From contig CM001167.1 in NCBI GenBank assembly GCA_000212915.1, positions 2,162,780-2,226,779 of the forward strand: DNA of 64,000 bases. Reading direction: 5' to 3'. The notes under the pieces are model-generated. The model made no database searches. It had not been told where the DNA came from and saw only the letters and a list, made by a program, of their open reading frames with translations. Shown here in pieces: positions 1 to 8,511 of this stretch. Each line of letters begins with the position of its first letter. Position 1 is the stretch's first letter. Origin of the DNA: Bacteroides coprosuis DSM 18011 (GTDB lineage: Bacteria; Bacteroidota; Bacteroidia; Bacteroidales; Bacteroidaceae). Position numbers and translations under genes: made by a program.

Positions 1-1
1 T

Positions 2-451
2 ACTCCTTTGATTATGCATCTTCCAAAGGGCTTTGATAAAAAGGGAGATATTCCTCAGTTGGTACAAAACATCGACTATGCTCCTACTTTCTTAGATTTG
101 GCAGGGGCTCCTATCCCCGAAGATATTCAAGGCGTATCTCTTCTTCCTCTTTTAAAAGGAGAAACACCTCAAAGTTGGAGAACCTCACTATACTACCACT
201 TCTACGAATATCCTGCTGAGCATGCGGTGAAACGTCACTACGGAATACGTACCGAACGTTATAAGCTTATTCACTTCTACAATGATATTGATGTATGGGA
301 ACTATACGATTTACAAGAAGATCCTTCGGAGATGCACAATATTTATGGAACGAAGGGAACAGAAGAGTTGGCTACCCAACTAAAACAAGAGCTTGTGGAC
401 TTGCAGAAACAATACAAGGATACAGCAGCTCTTTCCCTTAATGGTTTTTAG
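2..451 (+). CDS. Sulfatase, C-terminal part (5' truncated by window edge)
   Basis: The reading frame is open from the first bases of the window, so the start lies upstream. About 149 codons remain, ending with TAG at 449-451. The residues match the C-terminal part of arylsulfatase-family enzymes: the segment containing NIDYAPTFLDLAGAPIPEDI followed by GVSLLPLL is the usual 'target dates/half-site' region, and the later YGIRTERYKLIHFY and WELYDLQEDPSEMHNIY blocks are the typical closing domain. The catalytic Cys/Ser-x-Pro-x-Arg site would be upstream and is not visible, so the activity (sulfate-ester hydrolysis, probably of a glycan in the periplasm) is inferred from family only. A strong terminator follows directly. 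No other gene of its operon is visible. Confidence 0.88.
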   Translation, partial: TPLIMHLPKGFDKKGDIPQLVQNIDYAPTFLDLAGAPIPEDIQGVSLLPLLKGETPQSWRTSLYYHFYEYPAEHAVKRHYGIRTERYKLIHFYNDIDVWELYDLQEDPSEMHNIYGTKGTEELATQLKQELVDLQKQYKDTAALSLNGF

Positions 452-489
452 GAGCCAGAAGCATTCCTTGAAATAAAATAAGACAAGAA

Positions 490-521
490 GCCTTCCCAAA
501 AAGAATTGGGAAGGCTTTTTT
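490..521 (+). terminator. Rho-independent terminator after the sulfatase
   Basis: A perfect 10-bp stem, GCCTTCCCAA paired with TTGGGAAGGC, encloses a 6-nt loop and is followed by a run of six T. It lies about 40 nt after the sulfatase stop codon. Confidence 0.9.
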
Positions 522-602
522 ATGGGGTATTGCAAAGGTATTTTTATACATAGCCATAAAGTATATAAATACATCTTTTCTGCATTATAAGGTAGAACGA
601 TA

Positions 603-665
603 TTTGGACACCGACAAGAGGATGACATGACACCGACATGTTACTACTTTGACACCGATAAGAGG
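603..665 (+). repeat. 22-bp-periodic repeat array, copy 1 (three GACACCGACA/GATA units)
   Basis: Three decamers GACACCGACA, GACACCGACA and GACACCGATA start at 607, 629 and 651, exactly 22 bp apart. The whole block of about 60 bp reappears in reverse orientation at 12127-12202, with matching spacer bases (for example AAGAG and TGACAT between the units). The block lies in the spacer between the sulfatase terminator and the IS element. Function is not known to me. Spacing of two helical turns would place the units on one DNA face. Confidence 0.75.
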
Positions 666-830
666 AACTCTTGTCCCTGATAAGAAAAACAAATGGTTAA
701 ATATACATTTTGTATCAAGCAGAGGATTCGGATGCTATCTGAAAGAACGAGTCGTTTTTAGTTCTATTTTGATAAGGGTATTTGTCTCGTCCTAAATAAA
801 CGATACAGTTTATTACACAAATATAAATCA

Positions 831-1706
831 TTAATCCAGTTGTAGAGATTCTTCTACAGCTGGATTTTGTTTTTTATACTTTTTTATTTTAATCTCTTGT
901 TGTAGGTGCATTTCTTGTGGGGTTTTCATATTACAGGAGTAATGTGGTCTTTGTGTATTATATATCTCAATAGCTTGTTTGACCAAAATTTTCATTGTTT
1001 TTAAATCAACCTTATATTTCTCTAAAAGAAATTCTTGTTTTAATATACCATTGACTCTTTCAGCAATTGCATTAGCATAGGGGTCATAACTTTCAGTCAT
1101 ACTGGGTGTTATTTTCATTTGTCTTAGTCTCTTTTGATATTCATTACTACAATACTGTATACCCCTATCGGAGTGATGTATCAACTCTTTTTCTTTATAG
1201 ATTCTATTTCTATTGGCCATATTTAAAGCCTTTAAACTTCCTGCTGTGGCCAAGCTAGTAGATAGGTTATATCCCATAATTTTCTTTGAATAAGCGTCTG
1301 TTATTAAACTTAAATAATAGTTACCCCGACCTCCAATATATGTAATATCAGAGACCCAGACTTGTTCTGGACGATTAATGTCTAGTAGTTCTATAAGATT
1401 TTTGTATTTTCTAAAACGATGATGTGAGTTAGTGGTTGTTTTATAATTCTTTTCAGGATTAATGAGCATATGATTAGCTGCAAGTATAGAGAATAACTTA
1501 TCACGTCCTACTCCAAGTCTATTTAATTGTTCTTGAAGCAGAAAATACAGCTTACGAGTGCCTATACGCGGCATTATCTGGCGCACACCTTGGACTAAAT
1601 TAATCACTTTTGATGCTCTTAGTCGTTTTTGCCTAAAGGATTTTTTAGATCGATAATAAACCTGTCTATCATACCCGAGAAGTTTACAGGTTGAGCTAAT
1701 GCTCAT
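831..1706 (-). CDS. IS3-family transposase OrfB (DDE integrase domain)
   Basis: This 291-residue protein is the catalytic half of an IS3-type transposase. The N-terminal part carries the HTH_21-like region (GVRQIMPRIGTRKLYFLL). The integrase core follows, with the first aspartate in VWVSDITYIG, the second in HHSDRGIQYCS, and the glutamate in NAIAERVNGILKQEF, so the DDE triad is complete. The ATG overlaps the OrfA stop codon (ATGA), pointing to translational coupling or a frameshifted OrfAB fusion; the overlap is preceded by the A-rich stretch GAAAAAGAAGAAATGA. The protein acts on the element's own ends. Confidence 0.95.
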   Translation of the reverse strand: MSISSTCKLLGYDRQVYYRSKKSFRQKRLRASKVINLVQGVRQIMPRIGTRKLYFLLQEQLNRLGVGRDKLFSILAANHMLINPEKNYKTTTNSHHRFRKYKNLIELLDINRPEQVWVSDITYIGGRGNYYLSLITDAYSKKIMGYNLSTSLATAGSLKALNMANRNRIYKEKELIHHSDRGIQYCSNEYQKRLRQMKITPSMTESYDPYANAIAERVNGILKQEFLLEKYKVDLKTMKILVKQAIEIYNTQRPHYSCNMKTPQEMHLQQEIKIKKYKKQNPAVEESLQLD

Positions 1707-2137
1707 TTCTTCTTTTTCACTATAGTGGTCGACAACCCGGGTAAGGAGTTTTTTCTTACAGAGATATTATATTCTTGTTCAGCCATATCAATCATCATGT
1801 CAAATATGGCAGCTTTCCGATCTGACTGCTCTGCTCTATGTTCTAAAGTTGCATTCTGCTTCTCTAGGAGCTTAATTTTTTGCTCTAATTCTAATATCGT
1901 TTGAGTTTTACTCTTTGTCATATTATTGGGGCATTGATTTTCCCAGTCAAAGTTACCATATTTTTGTAACCAAACACGAATAGTATTGTGTCCTTGGATT
2001 CCATATTTTAAGCGAGCCTCACTTAAGGAGAGCTCTCCTCGTTCTATTTGACCGACTACTTCTAATTTAAAGGATAAAGTATAATCCTTTTGCGTGCGTT
2101 TAACATACTGACTTTTTGATTCTTTCATTCTATTCAT
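1703..2137 (-). CDS. IS3-family transposase OrfA (helix-turn-helix)
   Basis: This 144-residue protein has a transposase-type helix-turn-helix at residues 18-60 (DYTLSFKLEVVGQIERGE followed by LSEARLKYGI) and a leucine-rich coiled-coil stretch (LELEQKIKLLEKQNATLEHR) typical of OrfA proteins that dimerise with OrfB. It ends in four lysines encoded by an A-rich stretch just before the OrfB start. It is the first gene of the element; the promoter would lie within the right end at about 2138-2170. Confidence 0.93.
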   Translation of the reverse strand: MNRMKESKSQYVKRTQKDYTLSFKLEVVGQIERGELSLSEARLKYGIQGHNTIRVWLQKYGNFDWENQCPNNMTKSKTQTILELEQKIKLLEKQNATLEHRAEQSDRKAAIFDMMIDMAEQEYNISVRKNSLPGLSTTIVKKKK

Positions 2138-2174
2138 CTTTTTGTTGTAACGCTATATTAGGACGAGACAATTC

Positions 2175-2214
2175 AATAAAAAAAAGGAGACTGCCTTTGT
2201 CGGACAATCTCCTT
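2175..2214 (-). terminator. Terminator of the methyltransferase gene
   Basis: On the minus strand the stem AAGGAGA pairs with TCTCCTT across a 17-nt loop and runs into eight T. It is just outside the IS right end, so the IS inserted immediately downstream of this terminator. Confidence 0.75.
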
Positions 2215-2235
2215 ATCGTATAGTATGTAATTACG

Positions 2236-3015
2236 CTATTTCTTGAGTGCTTTAGTTCCCAAGAATGTAGGTAAATAATGATCAATTACAAAGCGAGGAT
2301 GAGGCTGATACTCTTCAACGAATCCGTCAATAGAAAAACCGGCTCGAATCTGCCCTCCAATAAGATCGGATAGTGAATGACCGAATACAAATGCTTCGCC
2401 ATTCTTTTCTTTCCTTGCTTTCTCTTCTTCACTCGCTTCATCTATCTCAGAATAGGGAATGCTATGTATAGGTTTGATGACTCCCTGCTCTCTGTATTCT
2501 TCTGCTTTATCACCCACAAATACAATGGGATTGTAGAAGCTACAAAGTAGTGAGCCCCCTTGACGTAATACACGGTGAGCCTCTTTCCATACTTCATTAA
2601 CATCGGGGATGTATAAATTGGATATCGGATTGAAAACAATATCAAAAGATTCATTTGCAAAAGCACTTAAATCTCTCATATCGCCTTGTACAGCTTGGAG
2701 AGATAAGTTGTTTTGCTCTGCTACCTTGCGGTCTTTGTCCAGTTGTTTTTCTGATAAATCAAATACGACAACCTCTGCCCCAGCAGCCGATAAGATAGGA
2801 GCTTGCTGACCACCTGCCGATGCCAAGCAAAGAATCTTCTTGCCTTTTATGTTTCCGAGCCATTCCTTAGGAAGAGGTTGAGGGGTAAGATGTACTTCCC
2901 AATTGCCTTGTTTGGCTTGCTCTATTTGCTCACTACTAACAGGGGTAGACTAAGCTCCTTGCTCTTCTGCCTGCTTGTCCCATGATTTTTGATTGTGTGT
3001 TATGAATTTTTCCAT
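2236..3015 (-). pseudogene. SAM-dependent methyltransferase, disrupted by one in-frame TAG
   Basis: Read from the ATG at 3015, the frame runs 21 codons (MEKFITHNQKSWDKQAEEQG...) to a TAG at 2950-2952 and then continues in the same frame without further damage to 2236. The downstream part has class I methyltransferase motifs: KKILCLASAGGQQAPIL (SAM-binding loop), VVVFDLSEKQLDKD (acidic end of strand 2), GDMRDLSAF and FDIVFNPISNLYI. In relatives I recall, the residue at the stop is Trp, so a single TGG-to-TAG change explains it. A shorter product starting inside the frame would lack the N-terminal helix region and probably be inactive. Alternatives are stop read-through or a sequencing error. 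Confidence 0.85.
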
Positions 3016-3314
3016 GCTCTTTTTCTGTTTTAATAAATGATACAATCTGTTTATATTCCGTCCTTAATTGTATCTCAACCTCTTTGCATCACATTTGAAG
3101 GTGCATCTTTCCTCAAAAAAGAGATATCAAATCAATTTGTAAATAGGCAATCTTTTATTGATACGAGCAAAGATAGAGCTTTTTGGGGTTCACCTGAATT
3201 TTGAGGAACTGTATTTGATGTTATTTCTTGTTTTTTGGAATAAAATTGTAGGGTAATAAGCCTTAATAGATAAGAGAAGAAATAAGCTGAATTGGAAATA
3301 GTGCTTTATCTGTT
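3016..3314. other. Intergenic region with a possible minus-strand promoter
   Basis: There is no gene here. On the minus strand TATCTTTG (3168-3175) matches the Bacteroidetes -7 element TAnnTTTG and could serve the methyltransferase gene, with a leader of about 145 nt. I see no clear -33 TTG. No terminator is evident after the histidine kinase gene. Confidence 0.3.
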
Positions 3315-4670
3315 TTATGCAAATCGCAAAGTTACCGTAGTTCCTTGGTTCATACTCGAATGAATCTGGTAGTTTATCTCATTCTTATCTAAGATGCGCA
3401 GAGCAATAGATAACCCAATGCCACTTCCTTGTTTTTGATTAGAATTATCTGCCCTAAAGAAGGGTTTACTAATTTGTTCAATCTGATTTTGTGGAATCCC
3501 TATGCCTTGATCGGTAATAGATAAGCACAGTTTTTCCTCTTGCTCATAAAGATGAAGGGATATAGCTTTATCGGCTGGAGAGTACTTGATGGCATTTTCG
3601 ATGAGATTAACAAGAGCCATCAACAACTGTGTTTTATCTGTTTGAATGTACAGCAAGTTCTCTTTTTCTGGAGGAATAGATAAGTCGATAGTGATTTTCG
3701 CACTCGGATGAGTAGCTTTAATCTTGGCCAAGATGCTCCACAAGAGTTCGTCCACTCTGTATTCTTGTTCGTTATTTTGCCTCTCTTCTTTTAAATCCGA
3801 AATAATAAGAAGCGTATTCAAAATGTCATTCAAGCTATTTACTTCATCAATTAACTTGTAGGCAATCTCTTGGTATTCTTTGGGTGTACGCTCTTTGAGA
3901 GAGAATACTTCCAGATTACCAATGATTGAAGCTAAAGGAGTTTTAAACTCGTGAGTAACATACTTCGCAAAGTTCTTTTGAATAATCAACGACTCTGAAA
4001 TGCGTGAGAGTAGAGAGTTGAAAGTATTAATCAACTCTTCTAGTTCGTCGTAGGTGTGAGGCGACTGTATCTGAATATCTTTTTCCTGCGACAAAGACAA
4101 GTCTTGCACCTGCTGAATCACTTTACGAATAGGACGATAAGCAATATGTGCACCCCAGCGACTAAGGAGTACAATAAGGAAAGTACCAGTTAAGAATCCG
4201 ATAAGTAAGAGAAGTGCCAAGAGATGCAACTGACTGTATAAAATCTTCTTATTCTCTTTGGCTATGACTACAAAATCGCCTTCATTATCCTCATAGAAAA
4301 TGCCATAGCAATAGAAGTCGTCTGTATCAAATCGTAGTTTTTTACTCTCTCGTACTTGGTTGAGTATAGAGGGGTGAATAGAATCGTGGGTATCTCCATA
4401 CCTCACCTCATCTTGAACGTTATAAACCTGATAGTAACTATTGGTAACATACTCATGAAACTGCTTTCTTACTTTATCAAAATCATCCTTATTCAGTTCA
4501 TCTTCCTCCAGGTAAAACAGAGCCGTGATAAAAGAAGATTGTTCCAACTGCTTGTAGATGGTCTGCTTCACAAACTGAGAGTAAAGAAGAAAGATAATAA
4601 GCCCCAAGCCAATAAATAAAGAGGCGAAGAGTGTAGAATGAAGTAAAGTGAGTCGGGTTTGAATTTTCAT
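3315..4670 (-). CDS. Sensor histidine kinase of the metal-efflux operon
   Basis: This 451-residue inner-membrane kinase has transmembrane segments at about 9-31 and 146-170, a periplasmic sensor of about 115 residues between them, a HAMP linker (171-224), the dimerisation/phosphoacceptor box FAKYVTHEFKTPLASII with His240, an N-box with Asn359 (LVNLIENAIKYSP), DQGIGIP at 387-393 and GSGIGLSIA at 415. All catalytic motifs are present. It is the last gene of the minus-strand operon czcC-czcB-czcA-regulator-kinase, 11 nt after the regulator, so it probably senses the exported metal or envelope stress and phosphorylates that regulator. The ligand cannot be read from the sequence. Confidence 0.94.
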   Translation of the reverse strand: MKIQTRLTLLHSTLFASLFIGLGLIIFLLYSQFVKQTIYKQLEQSSFITALFYLEEDELNKDDFDKVRKQFHEYVTNSYYQVYNVQDEVRYGDTHDSIHPSILNQVRESKKLRFDTDDFYCYGIFYEDNEGDFVVIAKENKKILYSQLHLLALLLLIGFLTGTFLIVLLSRWGAHIAYRPIRKVIQQVQDLSLSQEKDIQIQSPHTYDELEELINTFNSLLSRISESLIIQKNFAKYVTHEFKTPLASIIGNLEVFSLKERTPKEYQEIAYKLIDEVNSLNDILNTLLIISDLKEERQNNEQEYRVDELLWSILAKIKATHPSAKITIDLSIPPEKENLLYIQTDKTQLLMALVNLIENAIKYSPADKAISLHLYEQEEKLCLSITDQGIGIPQNQIEQISKPFFRADNSNQKQGSGIGLSIALRILDKNEINYQIHSSMNQGTTVTLRFA

Positions 4671-4681
4671 ACAGATACAGT

Positions 4682-5362
4682 TTATTTAGATCGGATGATG
4701 TAGCCTCTGCCTTGCACAGTTTCTATGATTTTTGCTTTACTCTTGTCTTCAATTTTATTTCGTAGGTAAGAGATATACACATCTACAATATTCGTATTCG
4801 ATTCATAATCTAATCCCCATACCGAATTGATAATTTCTGTACGCGATAATACCTTGTCGAGGTTCTCCATCAGTAGCTGAAGGAGTTTAAACTCTTGCAA
4901 CGTGAGGTGTATAAGTGCCCCCTCTTTGTAAACAAGATGCTCGGTCACATTCAACTGAATCCCTTTACATTCCAACAGTGTAGAGGCATGGGTGTTTTCA
5001 CTTCGGCTTCTTCGGGTAAGTGCATTGATGCGTGCCACTAGCTCCCCAAAATGGAAAGGCTTAGACAGATAATCGTCTGCCCCGTAATTGAGGGCTTTGA
5101 TTTTGTCTTCAGGATCACCCAGAGCACTTACCACAAGTATGGGCGTATTGATTTTCTTAAACCGTGTATATTGCAGCAGCTCTATCCCATCAATATCGGG
5201 GAGCATAATATCGAGTATTATTAAACTCCACTCCTTGCTTGTTATCAGTTGGCGAGCTTCTACACCATTTACGGCAAGGGTTACAGAGAAGTTATTCTCT
5301 TGCAACCCTTTTACCATAAACTCACTTATTCTACTATTATCTTCTACTAAAAGTAAATCCAT
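4682..5362 (-). CDS. OmpR-family response regulator of the metal-efflux operon
   Basis: This 226-residue protein has a receiver domain with acidic pocket Glu7-Asp8, phosphoacceptor Asp51 (LIILDIMLPDIDG), Ser79 and Lys101 (LSKPF), followed by an OmpR/PhoB winged-helix domain (LTLQEFKLLQLLMENLDKVL through VDVYISYLRNKIE to VQGRGYIIRS). It lies 53 nt after czcA and 11 nt before the kinase gene, so it is co-transcribed with the efflux pump and most likely controls the operon promoter upstream of czcC. This is the CopR/CusR-like arrangement; the metal is unknown. Confidence 0.95.
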   Translation of the reverse strand: MDLLLVEDNSRISEFMVKGLQENNFSVTLAVNGVEARQLITSKEWSLIILDIMLPDIDGIELLQYTRFKKINTPILVVSALGDPEDKIKALNYGADDYLSKPFHFGELVARINALTRRSRSENTHASTLLECKGIQLNVTEHLVYKEGALIHLTLQEFKLLQLLMENLDKVLSRTEIINSVWGLDYESNTNIVDVYISYLRNKIEDKSKAKIIETVQGRGYIIRSK

Positions 5363-5415
5363 ATCTCTTCTATCAATCGCTTTCTATTCACTAAAAATAC
5401 TGATTATTTTACGGT

Positions 5416-8400
5416 TTAGCCCTTTATTTTTCGATCCTTATGATAAGCAAAATAAAAGACTTGTGGTAATACCGTAAAAGACAAGATCATACAGATCATA
5501 ATTCCTCCCACAATCATAATGGCCAAAGGTCTTTGAATTTCCGAACCCATACCTGTCGATAATGCAGCAGGTAACAATCCCATAGAACCCATAAAAGCAA
5601 TCATAAGTACGGGTCGGATACGCTGATGTATCGCAGAATAAATAGCAGATTGTAAGGAGTCGTGAGCGTGCATCTCGTGTTTCATAAGTGAAACGAGTAA
5701 GATACTATCAATAGAGACAATACCGAATAAGATGATAAAACCAATCCCTGCCGATATGCCAAATATGGTATGCGTAACCCAAAGCGAGATGAACCCTCCA
5801 ATAAAGGCATAGGGCATGGCACTAGCAGCAATCAAAGTATCTTTGAGGTTGCCAAAGTGGAAGTAGAGCAAAAGCAAGATAATAAGCAGAGCAGCAGGCA
5901 CAATGACAATCAGCCTTTGAGTAGCTCTCTGCTGACTTTCAAACTCTCCTGCCCATTCTATCTTCTGCTTATGGGGCAAAGAAACGTGTTCTTTTACCTT
6001 CTTTTGAGCCTCAGCAATAGTAGAGCCTAAATCTCTATTCCGAATGCTAAAGCCAATGCTCACATACCGACTGTTGTCTTCTCGATAAATGAATGTGGGA
6101 CTAGTGATAGAGGAAATAGTAGCCAACTCTTGTAAAGCGACATAGTTGCCATGGGCAGAGGGAATTAATAGATTGCCTATTTGCTCTTGGCTAGAACGAT
6201 ACGGTGCAGCATAGCGAATTACTAAATCAAAGATGCGTTCCTCCTCATAAAACTGAGTAGCTGCTTTACCTCCTATGGCCATTTCTATGGCTGACTGGGC
6301 ATCGGCAACAGAGACACCATACTGAGCAAGTTTCCTTTCCTGCAAATCAATCTTTAGCTCGGGCAGCCCGATGCTATTGAAGATACTCACATCTTCTACT
6401 CCCTCTATGGGCTCTATGGTTTGAGCAATCTGCTGTGCCGTATCTTCCAACTCATAGAGATCATCTCCAAATACCTTAATGACGAGAGAACTTTTTACAC
6501 CCGCCACATATTCCTCTACATTGTCTTGAATAGGCTGACTAAATCCGAGATTGATACCAGGATACTGATTGAGCTTTTCTTCTATTTGGTTAATCAACTC
6601 CTCTTTACTGTACTTTCTCTTCCATTCTTTTTCGGGTTTCAGCTCCACATGAAACTCTATATTGAAGAAACCTGTTGGGTCTGTTCCATCATTGGGTCTG
6701 CCTGTCTGTGTGAGGATAAACTTGACCTCTTCTAGTGTTTGTATATCGGCTTTCATCTGCTGAGTAAGTCGTACTGACTCTTTCAGATTAATGCTGTTGG
6801 GGAGGGTAGCTCTCACGTAGATAGCCCCTTCATTCATTTGAGGAATAAACTCGGTTCCCCAAAAGCTAAAACGAACAACGCAGCCCACCAATAGAAGGAC
6901 AAAGGTAATGAGAGTGGCTTTTTTATGTTTACAGCTATACAGAAACAGCTCATGCAAAAGCTTCATACAACCTGCACTAAACTTATTGTTCTTCGTTTCA
7001 ATTGGTTTGTGCAGCAAGAGTTTGGCCATTACGGGTACATACGTTAGGCTCAGTAACAGAGAACCTAAGAGTGCATATCCTAAAGTAAAAGCCAAAGGAG
7101 AGAACATCTTCCCTTCTACCTTTTGGAAAGAGAGAATGGGGAGTAAAGCCACCATTAAAATCAGCTGGGCAAAGAAGATATGTGGGGCTACCTTGTTGGT
7201 ATGTTTCTTAATCACACCTCCCTTTAGCGAGGGTTGGAAGGCACGACCTAGGTAGCGACTTCGTTTCTCTAACCCTACAAAGATAGACTCTACAATAACT
7301 AAAGTTCCCTCTAGCAGAAGTCCAAAATCTAAAGCACCCATAGATATTAAATTGGCAGGCAAACCTTGTATGCGAAGCATCGTAATGGCAAACAAGAAAG
7401 AGAGAGGAATAACAGAAGCTACAATCACGGTAGTTCGCCAATTGTATAAGAAGATAAATACTACTAAGGATACAAGCACCATACCCCCAATAAGATTTTT
7501 CAATACGGTATGTACCGTAGTATCTACCAATGTAGTACGATCTAAGAAAGGTTTGATTTGTACGTTGGAGGGTAATACTCGTTCGTTTAAATCTTCAATT
7601 TTATCTTTGAGTACATGAATCACCTCACTGGGGTTCTCGCCTCGGAGCATCACTACAATACCTTGCACCACATCATCTTGGTCATTGAACCCCACCTGAC
7701 CTAATCTGGGTTTGGCTGAGATATGTACCTTGGCTACATCCTTTACGCAAACAGGCACACCCTCATTGCTCTTTATCAAGATATTCTCAATGTCTTCAAT
7801 AGACTCTAGCAACCCCACTCCTCGGATCGCAAATGCTTGGCTACCTTGATCTATAATATCTCCCCCAACATTGATGTTGCTGCTACTTACGGCATCATAC
7901 AACTCAAAAGGAGAAACGTCAAAAGACTGGAGTAAAGTGGGGTTCACTTCTATCTCATAAATCTTCTCTTCACCCCCAAAGCTAGCTATACTTGCTACTC
8001 CTGGTACAGAAAGCAATTCATTTTCTACTACCCATTCATGTATGGCTGTCACCTCTTTGATGGGTAAATCACTCTCTAGGATATAGCGAAAGATCTCTCC
8101 CGTTGCACCTGATGGGGGTTCAATTTCAGAATCTGCCCCTTCGGGTAGATCCACATTTTGTAGTCGGTTGGCTGCATTTTGTTGAGCAAAGAAATCATCT
8201 ACATCATCTTCAAAAATAATAGTCACTACCGATAAGCCAAACAGTGAAACAGACCGAACATCAGTCTTTTTGGGAATGGTATTCATCTGCCTCATGATGG
8301 GTAGAGAGACAAACTTCTCTAGTTCTTCAGCACTTCTACCTGGCCATTGCGTAATAATTCTCACACGGGTATTGGTTACATCGGGATACGCTTCAATGGG

Positions 8401-8511
8401 GGTATGAATGTAGCAAGTGATTCCTATTACAAATAAAAGGAATGTGAGGAAAAGGATTAAGATGTGATTGCGAAGCGAAAAGGTAATTATGTTTTTAACG
8501 AACTTGTGCAT
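5416..8511 (-). CDS. czcA: Heavy-metal efflux RND transporter (CzcA/CusA family)
   Basis: This 1031-residue inner-membrane pump has the RND topology: a TM helix at 15-35, a large periplasmic loop, TM helices 2-6 (about 335-500), a second loop, and TM helices from about 865. The start MHKFVKNIITFSLRNHILI and the PIEAYPDVTNTRV block are typical of the heavy-metal (HME) branch. The proton-relay motif in TM4 reads ALDFGLLLEGTLVIVES, giving Asp395, Glu401 and Glu408 where Cupriavidus CzcA has D402, D408 and E415; the middle Asp is therefore Glu here. The pump takes divalent or monovalent metal to the outer-membrane channel through the adaptor encoded next to it. The stop-start junction with czcB shares one base (8511). 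Substrate specificity is not certain. Confidence 0.93.
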   Translation of the reverse strand: MHKFVKNIITFSLRNHILILFLTFLLFVIGITCYIHTPIEAYPDVTNTRVRIITQWPGRSAEELEKFVSLPIMRQMNTIPKKTDVRSVSLFGLSVVTIIFEDDVDDFFAQQNAANRLQNVDLPEGADSEIEPPSGATGEIFRYILESDLPIKEVTAIHEWVVENELLSVPGVASIASFGGEEKIYEIEVNPTLLQSFDVSPFELYDAVSSSNINVGGDIIDQGSQAFAIRGVGLLESIEDIENILIKSNEGVPVCVKDVAKVHISAKPRLGQVGFNDQDDVVQGIVVMLRGENPSEVIHVLKDKIEDLNERVLPSNVQIKPFLDRTTLVDTTVHTVLKNLIGGMVLVSLVVFIFLYNWRTTVIVASVIPLSFLFAITMLRIQGLPANLISMGALDFGLLLEGTLVIVESIFVGLEKRSRYLGRAFQPSLKGGVIKKHTNKVAPHIFFAQLILMVALLPILSFQKVEGKMFSPLAFTLGYALLGSLLLSLTYVPVMAKLLLHKPIETKNNKFSAGCMKLLHELFLYSCKHKKATLITFVLLLVGCVVRFSFWGTEFIPQMNEGAIYVRATLPNSINLKESVRLTQQMKADIQTLEEVKFILTQTGRPNDGTDPTGFFNIEFHVELKPEKEWKRKYSKEELINQIEEKLNQYPGINLGFSQPIQDNVEEYVAGVKSSLVIKVFGDDLYELEDTAQQIAQTIEPIEGVEDVSIFNSIGLPELKIDLQERKLAQYGVSVADAQSAIEMAIGGKAATQFYEEERIFDLVIRYAAPYRSSQEQIGNLLIPSAHGNYVALQELATISSITSPTFIYREDNSRYVSIGFSIRNRDLGSTIAEAQKKVKEHVSLPHKQKIEWAGEFESQQRATQRLIVIVPAALLIILLLLYFHFGNLKDTLIAASAMPYAFIGGFISLWVTHTIFGISAGIGFIILFGIVSIDSILLVSLMKHEMHAHDSLQSAIYSAIHQRIRPVLMIAFMGSMGLLPAALSTGMGSEIQRPLAIMIVGGIMICMILSFTVLPQVFYFAYHKDRKIKG

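Larger units (their letters stand above)
783..2170 (-). mobile_element. IS3-family insertion sequence (IS150-like two-ORF type)
   Basis: The ends are inverted repeats: TGTCTCGTCCTAA at 783-795, and at the right end TTAGGACGAGACA ending at 2170. The element is flanked on both sides by ATT (780-782 and 2171-2173), which fits the 3-bp target duplication of the IS3 family. It contains the two expected genes, OrfA and OrfB, on the minus strand, overlapping as ATGA. Length is 1,388 bp, in the normal range. Both reading frames are intact and the DDE residues are present, so the copy looks recent and potentially active. It sits between the 22-bp repeat block and a decaying methyltransferase gene. Confidence 0.93.

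Noticed and set aside
380-628. Minus-strand ORF over the sulfatase 3' end and its terminator
   Set aside because: It is antisense to the sulfatase and crosses its terminator hairpin; no domain or upstream signal.
1697-1712. Programmed -1 frameshift site between OrfA and OrfB
   Set aside because: The A-rich stretch has only five A followed by G, not a clear A6G or A7 slippery heptamer; ATGA coupling explains the junction as well.
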